A DNA stretch of 64,000 nucleotides, taken from positions 149,992,861 to 150,056,860 of the forward strand of contig NC_133122.1 in assembly GCF_033568475.1 (NCBI RefSeq), written 5' to 3'. The notes beneath the pieces are model-generated. The model saw only the letters and a program-made list of their open reading frames with translations. It searched no databases and was not told the origin of the DNA. Shown here piece by piece: positions 22,492-33,295 of the stretch. This DNA comes from Henckelia pumila. Its lineage: Eukaryota > Streptophyta > Magnoliopsida > Lamiales > Gesneriaceae. The number at the start of each line of letters is the position of its first letter. Positions within the stretch are counted from its first letter, which is position 1. The position numbers were made by a program, and so were the translations under genes.

Positions 22492-22612
22492 TGTAACCCA
22501 CTGAAATCCTTTTTTTACTGTTTAGTATATAAATCTCGTTAATCTATTTTCTTTGTATTTTATCTTGAAATTTATAGTTCGTTTTCATTATCACTCTTTT
22601 TTTCGTTTGCAG

Positions 22613-25600
22613 GAACTGTCATTGGGGAAACTTGAGGTCTGATTTGGCATTGAATAATCTTCTAATTTCTGGAACTATGGAAGCTCGTGAACAGTTTCGT
22701 AAGGGTTATCACAATGGTAAAGCTGCTGAAAACAATGAGGCAGAACCGGTGGAATCTACTGAGACCGAGATGACAAGAAGTTCTAGAGGACGTACACGTT
22801 TGGATAAGGTCGTTAGGCAAAGGGTGCAGGGAGTTAGAAAGGATGTAATGTTCAATAAAATTGGACAGCCAATAGGAGAGTTTGCGGCTGAAATGTAGAG
22901 TTATATAGGAGTTCTCGCTCGAGAAAAGATTAAGATCAGTTACAAGACTTGGAAGCAAGTTCCAAGTGATGTTAAAGAATTAATATGGGAATCAGTTAAT
23001 GTAAGTAAGAATTATTTCACAGTTTAAATAAATTAAATGTTATGTATGGGTTGATATATATTTTTCTTTACAGCTGACATACAATATTAGCCCAAGCTGG
23101 AGGAAGGGCTGTTTGCATTTAGCGAATAGTAAGTGGCGGCAATACAAGGCGCATCTAACTGAGAAGTTCATTTTCTCGAAGCTTGATAAACCAGAGGATT
23201 TGAAAGAACCGCCAAGTGGCTACGGTATTCCACGGGATGATTGGAGTTCCTTTGTAATCACTCGCATGTCCGTTGACTTCATTGTAAGATCGATTATTAA
23301 TTAGTTCTTAAATACAATTTAACATGTCATTATTATATATACCGATACATTAACACATGTGGAGAATTATCTAGAACTTAAGTGCTGAGCAAAAGAAGAG
23401 AAGAATGCAGAACATATACCCACATCGGCTATCCCGTAAAGGTTATGCATAATTTGCTGATGAAATAGTAAGTATTTTTTTCATAACCTATCTTCTATAA
23501 CAATGGCAATCATTTGATATTTTTTATCTTGTTTGAAGGCAAGTGAATTATGTGATGATGATGATGTCAATCGGGCTCTTATTTGGAAGAAAGGACGGGT
23601 GAATAAGGAGGGTGAAGTTGAAGGAGATGATCTGAAAATGAAAATAGAAAAGATTGTATGTAATAAGTACATGATTCCAATAGTATTTATTCAACTAAAC
23701 TGGTTTTTGGTAAAAAAAAATTTCTTGTGCTTGACAGGATGAATATGTGCAAAAAAAACGGGATGGTAAGTTGCACTTTGAAGGGTCAAAAAAGGATATC
23801 CTTTCAAATGTACTTGATTCAGAAGAGCATGGTGGACGTGTCAGGGGTGTTGGAGGTCATATAACTCCAACTGTCTACTTTAATGTTGGTACATTATGGA
23901 AGAGTCCTACTGGTGATGGCCACTTATTGATGCAGCATAAAAAGGAGTTGTCAGAGGCAAAACTATTGATTTCAAAACAATCTACTCGCCTTGCAGATCA
24001 AGACGAACGCATAAAAAAGTTGGAAGAAATGTTCAAAAATGGTGCATGCGCCTCTGAGATTGAAGAGAAAGGTAGTTGCTCCGTAAAGTTACATCTCAGG
24101 AATGAAGACAAAATCAAAACAGAAAAGAGTGCCCCATATTATGAAACTTTCATTGATGATGACATGCAAATTCTGAGCAAAGGCGATTTCTTGCAGGTAT
24201 TGCCTACGCTACTATTATTATGTAATTGAATGAATGTCACCCGGGAGTTGAATCAATTTATAACATGATGAAACTTTGTTTTATAGGGCTGGAATCTAAT
24301 ATTATAGTTGCATACGGTACAATTGTTCATGTCAATGGAGGTGGTAACTTACTTCATGGAGTTCCATTGCCCGTAAATTGTATGTGCATCGCCATTGATG
24401 AGGCTGTGGAGAAATCAGCACAGCTGCCATTCCTCCAAATGAATGTGATACTATTGGTGATGCTGTAGGTTCTCACGTGGCTTGGCCTGTGCACTTGGTA
24501 TTGATGCGGGATGAGGTAAATATGATATTATAGTTGGACTTAACTTGTCCAAAAAAATTTAGTGCACTGTACCTAACATATACATCTACATTTGCAATTT
24601 TTAGAAGCATGGAAAGAAGAAAAATGTGAAGAAAACAAGTAGTTCTGTTTTGGCATCGCATGTACCGAAGTCCTTGAATATGTTGCATTTTTCTGCAAGC
24701 ATGCTCTTGATGAGGAAAAGAATATATCAATCAATTTAGATCATGATTTGTTTGACGAAGAATACGAACTACTTGTGCACCTTGAAGACATCATTCCCTT
24801 TTATGAGTTGGAGCCAGTATCTGCCAATTGTATGGTTGTTTACATTTGGTAGGTGTTCAATTAACATGAACTTTTATACCTTAATTTTTTTAGCATATAC
24901 GTTGTACATACTTTATTTAATTCAGCATAATAACATTTTTCTGTTGATAATGGCAGGCATCTTTACAGAAAGATGAAAAGTGATAACAAGGTTGAGAAAT
25001 ATAGGTTCATGAATCCACACACCATCCAATTCATTCCATTTGTGACCAACCTTGACAGAAATGGTAAAATTGAACACTTCAATGAAAGAGCGACTATTTT
25101 GGCAGATAGGTTGAGTGGTTCATCGAGAAATCAACTAGTTTTGGTGCCAGTTAATGTTGGGTAAGCAAATGTTATAATATCATATGAAATTGATTTTTGG
25201 AAAGTGTTTAGGGAAATGTATGCACTAATAATATATTGTTACGCATAGGTTTCATTGGATTCTCACTGTTATTGATCCTTACATAGAGATGGTTTATTTT
25301 TTGGATCCACTGAGTCATCGTAATCGTTATGAAGACTGGAAATATGTAGTGAATATGTGAGTACATATTTTTGTCTTTATCGAGGAGTTAATTATGTGAT
25401 TCAACATTGATGTGTTAATATTATGTATGAAGGAGCTTGAAATTGTTTAATTCAAACAAAGAAAGGAAAGGCAGAAAACAGGAAATATGGGAAACAGTAA
25501 AGGTATGTATGCATGTCTACTTGTGATTCATCTAAAAATATTATTTGTAGATGAGACATTCTGCTTTCTTCTACATAGGGTCCTCGATAACCAGATGCAA

Positions 25601-25863
25601 AACAATGTGGTTATTATGTGATGAGATTTATGAAAGATATTATTGAAGGAAATGTTAACAGTGAAAAGCATTCACTGTCCGCTATAGTAAATCTTCTCAA
25701 ATAATTGTCTTGTTATTTTTTTCCAAAGTCATTTACATTTATTTGGGTAATAATATAATTTATTTGTGGTTTGAAGTTCGTGAAAACAGAGTACTCAATG
25801 GAAGAAATTAATGAAGTTCGTTCCGAATGGGCGGAATGCGTACAAGATTATATTCATTACTAG
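22613..25863 (+). pseudogene. CACTA second gene: Ptta/En-Spm transposase domain joined to ULP1-like C48 protease
   Basis: About twelve exons with canonical borders: 22613-23000, 23074-23283, 23375-23467, 23539-23655, 23738-24196, 24297-24515, 24605-24848, 24957-25160, 25249-25356, 25433-25502, 25579-25686, 25777-25863. The first five give a plant Ptta/En-Spm transposase domain (RGRTRLDKVV, ISPSWRKGCLHLANSKWRQY, GHITPTVYFNVGTLW) and a coiled coil (RLADQDERIKKLEEMF). Later exons give a C48 cysteine protease fold: His in GFHWILTVIDP (25253-25255), Asp in YFLDP (25304-25306), Gln-Cys in QCGYYVMRFM (Cys 25606-25608). Stops at 22896 (TAG), 23450 (TAA) and 25588 (TAA), plus a frame change near 24430, inactivate it. 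The role is probably subterminal-repeat binding plus a protease of unknown target. The first exon may lie upstream. Whether all exons form one transcript is inferred from spacing and strand. Confidence 0.8.
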
Positions 25864-26033
25864 GTACGTATATTTATGGACGAACAACGGAAATTTTACA
25901 GATAAGGTACTCTACCTATGACTGTCAGTGTGAATTAAGTATTCTTTTATGCTTATCAGATTTAAATCTCCAGCTGCATGTTTATACCAAGACCTACAGG
26001 ACCTGATGATTTTGTCGTTTGCATGTAGAATAT

Positions 26034-26140
26034 TGGTGAGTCCACTTAGTTGCTATTTCTACTGGCCACTTAGTTGCTATTAGTCGTTTGTGCTCACATA
26101 ATAAATATTGGTGAGTCCACTTAGTTGCTATTTCTACTGG
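26034..26140 (+). repeat. 76-bp tandem duplication
   Basis: TATTGGTGAGTCCACTTAGT and the following bases through CTACTGGCCA occur at about 26032 and about 26106. It lies just downstream of the transposase block. Confidence 0.85.
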
Positions 26141-26431
26141 CCAAGTCAAGGCTCCTTGTAGAATATTTTCCATTTGCATGCTGGACATTATAGGTTTGTT
26201 GAATTATGAAGTGGTATAACAAGACGGTTGGCAGAGTATTCTTGTTTGTATGTCCAAGATTTCTTGGTTTAATATTTAAGTGTTTTGTTTAATTTGGTTA
26301 TATGCAAGATTAATTTGGTTCAAATCTTGCATTTTTAAACAAAGTTTTGTTCAAAACTGGCCCTCTCAATGGAGGCCAGAGCTGTGGCTCTCTAACTGAC
26401 AGTCCCCCTGTCTCCCCCTCTGAAATTGTAT

Positions 26432-26499
26432 ATGCTAATTAATGTATATGCTACTTTAAAAGATTAGCTAATTAATGTATATGCTACTTTAAAAGATTT
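26432..26499 (+). repeat. 33-bp tandem duplication
   Basis: The unit GCTAATTAATGTATATGCTA plus CTTTAAAAGATTA is present twice, head to tail. Confidence 0.85.
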
Positions 26500-27312
26500 T
26501 GTAACATTAAGTGAGTGCAGTTATAGTAGAAAATCTTGGTATCATGGAACTATAATCTGGTTACATGTACGCATATAATGGGTCATTTGACTGGCCACGA
26601 AAACATTATTTTCTGCATAAATCCTCCTTACAACTGAGGAGAAGCAAGGCATATTTTGTAAGCAACTTTCAATTAATTGGCAAGCCATTAACATGGTAGG
26701 GCTTTCAGCTCTGTATCTAGTCCTTCAAGTTAGCAAGGAGAAGCAGAAGAGAGACATGGTGAAAGATGTAATCCAGATATACCAGTTCCTATGGCTTGCC
26801 AAGTTCATTAGTGATTTACTGGTGAAATATGTGTGAATTGATGAATAAAAAATCGATACAATCGGAAATTATCATGTTACACAACTTAATTTTTTACTGT
26901 CTATTTGATTATCATGATAAGAAAAATAAAGCGTGTATGTTCTTCTTAAATGGTTCTCCAAATGATGATGTCTGAATGAGGATATCATTGTATTTGGTTT
27001 GTGATATATAATTCCTTGTGCTTGATCGTAACCGAAAATTTTTTGTTAGATAATAGTTGAGATAGGTTAAACTCTGCTATGAACGGCTTAAGAGCACAAT
27101 CAAACCAGCTGATTGAGAAAGGTTGCAGGGGATGGTAATGGTGGTTTCTTTTCTTCACTCGGGCCTGTGAGCTAAGCTAGTTTGTTGTTTTTTTTTCATT
27201 TACTGATTGGAAAGAAAATCTTGAGGTGGGCTATGGAATTTTGGCCTGTTTCTTTGAGCTGTTTACTGTTCAGAAAGATTCAGTCTTTTTTAAGCTGTTT
27301 TTGGGAATTGTA
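26500..27312. other. CACTA-2 interior, unassigned, with probable 5' UTR of a captured kinase
   Basis: No protein recognised. The last 250 bases before 27313 are GT-rich with short open stretches and likely came along with the kinase exon as its promoter or leader; this is inferred from position only. Confidence 0.35.
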
Positions 27313-27370
27313 ATGGGGAGTTGCTTGAGTAGCCAAGTTAAATCTGAGAGCCTTTTTCATTCTGACACAG
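27313..27370 (+). pseudogene. captured first exon of an RLCK-VII (APK1/PBL-like) kinase
   Basis: ATG at 27313 opens MGSCLSSQVKSESLFHSDT and ends at a GTAATT donor. The start Met-Gly-x-Cys-Leu-Ser is an N-myristoylation plus palmitoylation signal, and the following QVKxES is the usual beginning of receptor-like cytoplasmic kinases of group VII, which relay immune-receptor signals at the plasma membrane. In this family the first exon often ends soon after this motif. No kinase-domain exon follows before the transposon end. With only 19 residues the assignment is moderate. Confidence 0.6.
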
Positions 27371-28109
27371 GTAATTTGTTCTTCTAACCCTTCTTTGTTT
27401 GGGGATCTTATGTAATTTTTGTTTTCGACATTATTGATAATTTAAGAAATTGAGAAATTAGAAGCTTTACCCATAGGGAGTCGCCTCAAATTGATGTTTT
27501 ACCCGAGTCTGGATCTTTTGGAGCCAGAACGGGGTTGTGTTGCCAAGATGCTCAAATTCTGTAGGGAACTCTAAGATATTTTATGCAGTGTTGACGTCTG
27601 AAAATGTATGCAAATGAATTGAATATGACAATACGTAAAGTATTAAAATGTGCCTGTTATAGGACACTAATGGGCCCTAATTTCGTAATTGGCTTGTAAC
27701 ATTATTTGGTATTTGCTGTTACTTGTAGTTTTGGTTGTCGGGTGACTGGAAGTCATGTCAGGCATGGGCATGAAGCCGTGGAATGAACTAGCTATTTTGG
27801 GAATGTGGAATGAACTAGCTGTTTTGGGAAATTGAGGAGAAGCGCTTTGTTTCAAGATCGAACTCTTAACAATTGAGGAGAAGCTGTTTTTGAAAATCGT
27901 GATCGAAAATACTTGTAAATTCGGTCAGATAAGTAGATCTATATTTTTTGTACAACTTCCATGACATGTTGGGTTCGAAATTACTAGCGCTACAATTTCT
28001 TCAAAAGTATTTAGATGTATGTCACAGCTTTTGAGACTTGAAGATATATATTATTTCACATATTTTATGTATGTAGTAAATATTTTATTTTGCATGGGTA
28101 TATACCACT
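27371..28109. other. CACTA-2 interior, right side
   Basis: AT-rich, with a short duplication (TGGAATGAACTAGCT at 27778 and 27807, each followed by TTTTGGGAA after one base). No gene seen. Confidence 0.45.
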
Positions 28110-28119
28110 AATTAAAATA

Positions 28120-28570
28120 GACAATGGTTTTTGAATTCATTGTGAATAATAACTGTTGTGAAAAGGCAATTTAAGACAATGGTTATAAATTGTTGTTAAA
28201 AATAACATACGACAACGGTTTTAAAACGTGGTTGAATAATAAGAAACGACAACGGATATAAGAAGTTGCATATGTGTTGTCGTACACGTAGATAAGACAT
28301 CATTTTTAAAACGTGGTTATTTCTAAACATACGACAACGGATATAAAGGGTTGCAAATCTGTTGTCGTATGCCAACATAGACAACGGTTTATAACTGTCG
28401 TAAAAGACAACGTACGACAACGGATATTTAATGTTGCATATCCGTTGTCATATGTTGGAATCCACAACGGATATAAACCATTGTCGTATGTTATACTTAC
28501 GACAACACATAAAAGTACAACGGTTTTTCGACCCCTACGACAACGGATAATATCCGTTGTCGTTTCCGGT
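28120..28570 (+). repeat. CACTA-2 right subterminal repeats
   Basis: Copies of ACGACAACGGATATAA and ATATCCGTTGTCGTA alternate with GACAACGGTTTTA words. The ATAT variant dominates here and is absent from the left array, so the two ends of this element carry partly different words. Confidence 0.85.
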
Positions 28571-28586
28571 TTTTCTTGTAGTGTAA

Positions 28587-28901
28587 ATAGAATGTAGGTT
28601 ATGGTTGTACGGCACACGGATTCCCGTCCCGCCAAATCTAAAAAAAAAATAAATTATAATTATAATTTTTTTTAAAATTGTTGTGTCAATACACTTATTT
28701 TTAATGTATTTTTTTTAAAAAAATAAAACTAATATGTTATGTGATTAAATATTTGAGTATGTGATTTTTTTTAAATACAAAATATAGTAGCTGATACTAA
28801 AATTTTTATACGATTGTTTGATTGATTGTAATATTTATTATGATGTGATTTAAAAAAAAAATTATCATGTAAAATTGTTTCTTTTTTTTTTTTTTGAAGT
28901 A
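28587..28901. other. AT-rich spacer right of CACTA-2
   Basis: Homopolymer runs of A and T; nothing recognised. The right target duplication TAA (28584-28586) precedes it. Confidence 0.5.
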
Positions 28902-30640
28902 TCAGTGTTGTTCACATTTATTTATTTTATTTTATTTTTGATAGATTGACATGCCTAACCTGTCACCTACAATTGGATGGGACGAGGTTTTTTTGGGGAC
29001 CGCCGAATTGTCCCATTTGATGATGGATGGACGGACCCATTTGATACTCTTATTAGAAATATTTTGCCTTAACAGAGAATTTTGGGCTCGGAAGGAATTT
29101 GTATTTTTGCCCAAGATCAAATCCTTAAATTCCTAATTATAGAAATTTTTGAATGATTGAGACTTTAAAATTTGGATTTTCTAGTCGGCTAAATATTATT
29201 CCTTAGTCAAATCTACTTATTATATGTTGTCACAATTGGATATAGCAAATTATATTTAGTTTGGACACGCTGCAACTAGATATGGTTAACACATTAAATC
29301 AATCTAGATCCGATCTAAATTCGATTCAATTAATCCAAAAACATTATAATCGTGTCGATCTAAAAATAGATTCAAAACCATTTAAAATAGATCCACCAGA
29401 ATACGATAACTAGGTTAAAATCGTTTTCACACCGCTATATTATATAGCATGCACGCTACATATATAAATAAAGAATTCATAAATAAATTAAAAAATTACT
29501 AAAGACTTATATATGATTTCTTTAGACACATTTTAATAAAATATTTTCAAATTGGTGAAAATTGATTTTATTCAAGGGTAATCCAATTTTCGATTATGTA
29601 TCATGTTACAGTTATAATCTGGTAAATCTGAAACCGATAAAATAAGATATGATATGATATCGGATTTGTTCAATATTTCAAATTTAAAAATGGAAAATAT
29701 TTTAAAATATATTATTATTGTAATGACGATTTCTCCATTTCTATTTTAATTTTGTATACTGAAACTTTTTAAAAAGTAGTGGGTCCCGCGTAAATTCTTG
29801 CAAACACCCTTTGCTCTAATTGTCACAGGTGAGTGAATTTAGCACGGCCCAAATAAAATCGAGTCGCCGAATATCTATCCGATGCAACAGTCTCGTTGCC
29901 TGCCTAATTGTTCCAAATTACTCAACGCCACTTTTATGCATCAAATCTAATTAATGATTTAATTATTAAAACAATCTTTTTAAGCCTTTATCGTATTATT
30001 ATTTATACAATCAAACCCAAATAGACAAATGTCAAATTTAAATCTATAAATTTAAAAAAATGCAATCATTCGATTACAAACACGATTACAAAGTAACTTT
30101 TAAAATTACAAAATTATCTGACATGTACTAATAAAAATAGGATCATGTAGCAGGCACAAATTAGATCACACATTAGGTTATTAAATGCATATGAAATTAC
30201 AAAAATACATTTTTGAAAGAGTTTTTTTTAAAAAAAAATAAAATGTAGGGATGAATTTATGATTTCAAATATAATTTGTAACCGAATTTGTAATTTTCAT
30301 TGTATATTTCACGAAAAGATTTCTTCATCGAGATAATTTTATGATATGGATAAATTGTAAATAATAATATTTATGAATTTTGTAAGCAGCATCACAAATA
30401 TTTGTCGCAGCATACGTACGCAAAGAACTGAAACCGCCCCGTTATCTTTGTGCACATCACCTGCCCAATTTCTTCATATTTTTCAAACTTTTATGCCCAC
30501 AGAAAATATTCCTTCTTCTATCCAAGCGATACATTCGCTCTCCATATAAGGTTCTCTCTCATTCGGGAAATAGACTTTCTTTAGACTGTGTTCTTTTCTT
30601 TTTCTTGGGATTTGTCGGAGTTTTTTAATCTTGAAGTGAA
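28902..30640 (+). repeat. MED26 upstream region, copy A (orphan promoter)
   Basis: Closely similar, with many small differences, to 31404-33145, which leads into MED26 copy 1. It includes the same core-promoter stretch (CCATATAAGG at 30542-30551) and about 90 bp of the presumed leader, then stops at CTTGAAGTGAA and joins a copia fragment instead of the gene. A promoter without its gene. Confidence 0.88.
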
Positions 30641-31403
30641 ATATATACATGAAAATCCCTGAAAAATTTAAGATGCTCGAAGCACAAAGTTCAAAACCCA
30701 GAGAATTTTATTCCGTGAGATTGCAAAGATCATTATATGGGTTGAAACAATCAAACCGAATGTGGTATAATTGGCTTAGTGAGCACTTGATGAAAAAAGT
30801 ATATGTAAATGTCCAATATGCCCTTGTGTTTTCATAAAAAAACAACATCCGGATGTGTAATTATTGTTGTATATGTTGATGATTTAAACATCATTGGAAC
30901 GAATAAGGAAATTCAAGAAGTTATGATGTACATGAACGAAGAATTCGAAATGAAGGATCTTGGAAAAACCAAGTATTGTATGAGTTTGCAAATAGAACAA
31001 AAAGAATGTGGAATTTTTGTTCACCAGACAAATTATACAGAAAAAGGTTCTTAAACGTTTTAATATGAATAAATCAAATCCATTAAGTACTCCAATGTTT
31101 ATTAGATCATTAAATATAGAAAAGGATCCATTCCATCCATGTGAAGATGATGAAGTTATTCTTGGTCCAGAAGTACCATATCTAAGTGTCATTGGTGCAC
31201 TTATGTATCTTGCAAATTGCACTAGACCTGATATATCTTTTGCTGTAAATTTATTGGCAATATTCAGTTCATATCCAACAAAGAGGCACTGGAATGAAAT
31301 TAAACATATATTTCGTTATTTACGAGGAATGACAGATTTGAGACTTTTGTACTCAAGAGATACCAATCAAAGTATCATTGGTTATGCTGATGCTGGATAC
31401 TTA
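30641..31403 (+). pseudogene. copia reverse transcriptase / RNase H fragment at a duplication junction
   Basis: Motifs in order: LQRSLYGLKQSNRMWYNWL, VVYVDDLNIIG (catalytic Asp pair), MKDLGKTKYC, YLSVIGALMYLANCTRPDI, then IIGYADAGYLS where the RNase H domain begins. Frame changes occur near 30810 and 31050. No LTR, primer site or target duplication is present at either edge. It differs clearly from the pol at 1-2512 and belongs to another copia lineage. It sits exactly between two copies of the MED26 upstream region. Confidence 0.85.
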
Positions 31404-33052
31404 TCAGTGTTGTTCACATTTATTCATTTTATTTTATTTTTGACAGATTGACATACCTAACCTGTCACCTACAATTGGATGGGATGAGGTTTTTTTTTGG
31501 GCCCGCCGAATTGTCCCATTTGATGATGGATGGACGGAGGACCCATTTGATACTCTTATTAGAAATATTTTGCCTTAACATAGAATTTTGGGCTCGGGAG
31601 GAATTCACATATTTTTGCCCAATATCAAATCCTTCAATTCCTAATAATAGAAATTTTTGAACGATTGAGACTTTAAAATTTGGATTTTCTAGTCGGCTAA
31701 ATATTATTCCTTAGCCAGATCCACTTATTATATGTTGTCACAGTTGGATATAGCAAATTATATTTAGTTTGGACACCGGAAAATTCGCTGCAACTAGATA
31801 TGGTTAACACATTAAACCAATCTAGATCCGATCTAAATTCGATTCAATTAATCCAAAAACATTATAATCGTGTCGATCTAAAAATAGATTCGAAACCATT
31901 TAAAGCAGATCCATCAAAATACGATAACTAGGTTAAAACCGTTTCCACACCGCTATATTATATAGCATGCACGCTACATATATAAATAAATAATTCATAA
32001 ATAAATTAAAAAATTACTAAAGACTTATATATGATTTCTTTAGACACATTTTAATAAAATATTTTCAAAATGGTGAAAACTGATTTTATTCGAGCGTAAT
32101 CCAATTTTCGATTTTGTATCAAGTTATAGTTATAATCTGGTAAATCTAAAACCGATACAATAAGATATGACATCGGATTGGTTCAATATTTCGAATTTAA
32201 AAATGGAAAATATTTCAAAATTTATTATTATTGTAATGACGTTTTCTCCATTTTCTATTTTAATTTTGTATCCTAAAATTTTTTAAAAGCTAGTGGGTTC
32301 CGCGTAAATTCTTGCGGACACCCTTTGCTCTAATTGTCACAGGTGCGTGAATTTAGCACGGCCCAAATAAAATCGAGTCGCCAAGTATCTATCCGATGCA
32401 ACAGTCTCGGTGCCTGCCTAATCGTTCTAAATTACTCAACGCCACTTTTATGCATCAAATCTAATTAATGATTTAATTATTAAAACAATCTTTTAAGCCT
32501 TTATCGTATTATTATTTATACAATCAAACCCAAAAAGACAAATGTCAAATTTAAATCTATAAATTTAAAAAAATGCAATCATTCGATTACAAACACGATT
32601 ACAAAGTAACTTTTAAAATTACAAAATTATCTGACATGTACTAATAAAAATAGGATCATGTAGCAGGCACAAATTAGATCACACATTAGGTTATTAAATG
32701 CATATGAAATTACAAAAATACATTTTTGAAAGAGTTTTTTTTTAAAACAATAAAATGTAGGGATGAATTTATGATTTCAAATATAATTTGTAACCGAATT
32801 TGTAATTTTCATTGTATATTTCACGAAAAGATTTCTTCATCGAGATAATTTTATGATATGGATAAATTGTAAATAATAATATTTATGAATTTTGTAAGCA
32901 GCATCACAAATATTTGTCGCAGCATACGTACGCAAAGAACTGAAACCGCCCCGTTATATTTGTGCACATCACCTGCCAATTTCTTCATATTTTTCAAACT
33001 TTTAAGCCCACAGAAAATATTCCTTCTTCTATCCAAGCGATACATTCGCTCT

Positions 33053-33062
33053 CCATATAAGG
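33053..33062 (+). promoter_or_regulatory. CArG box overlapping the likely TATA of MED26 copy 1
   Basis: CCATATAAGG is a perfect CC(A/T)6GG, the MADS-domain binding consensus, and also contains ATATAA that could act as TATA element. It lies about 235 bp before the ATG and is kept in all four upstream copies that reach this far (30542, 33053, 57044, 59768). Whether it works as either element is not shown by sequence alone. Confidence 0.45.
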
Positions 33063-33165
33063 TTCTCTCTCATTCGGGAAATAGACTTTCTTTAGACTGT
33101 GTTCTTTTCTTTTTCTTGGGATTTGTCGGAGTTTTTTAATCTTGAAGTGAAGAATTTAAATTTAC

Positions 33166-33186
33166 ATGCAGAACCCAACTTCTTGA
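33166..33186 (+). promoter_or_regulatory. upstream ORF of six codons in the MED26 leader
   Basis: ATG at 33166 with stop TGA at 33184-33186 (MQNPTS). If transcription starts near 33085 this lies in the 5' leader, 110 bp before the main start, and could lower translation. The same uORF is present before copy 2 (59881-59901). Confidence 0.4.
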
Positions 33187-33295
33187 AAGAGATTGAATTC
33201 GGACGCCTTATCTTTGATCAAGAAATCCATTTTCTTTATCTGGGTAGTCGAAGAAACGCTAGCTTGGAACTGAATCTAATCGTCGAATTCTGACC

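Larger units (their letters stand above)
15350..28583 (+). mobile_element. CACTA-2, large En/Spm transposon with transposase genes and captured exons
   Basis: The left end is CACTACAACAAATATG at 15350 and the right end is GTTTTTCTTGTAGTG at 28583. TAA flanks both ends (15347-15349 and 28584-28586), so this is one insertion of 13.2 kb. It holds a TNP2-type transposase gene (19115-22491) and a second gene with an En/Spm Ptta transposase domain and C48 protease (22613-25863), both with premature stops. Exons of CSN7, TWD40-2 and a receptor-like cytoplasmic kinase flank the transposase block. The termini match those of CACTA-1, but the subterminal words differ. Confidence 0.93.
31404..33295 (+). 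repeat. MED26 upstream region, copy B (promoter and leader of MED26 copy 1)
   Basis: This is the full version of the repeated upstream block. Its left edge (TATCAGTGTTGTTCAC) is shared with copy A at 28896-28911. It holds AT-rich distal DNA, a conserved stretch around GTGGGTTCCGCGTAAATTC and GCACGGCCCAAATAAAATCG, a core promoter near 33053 and a 5' leader of about 200 bp. Confidence 0.85.

Noticed and set aside
32885-33139. 84-codon plus-strand frame in the MED26 upstream region (also 59600-59854)
   Set aside because: It lies across the core promoter and presumed start of transcription. It is broken or diverged in the other upstream copies and carries no domain.
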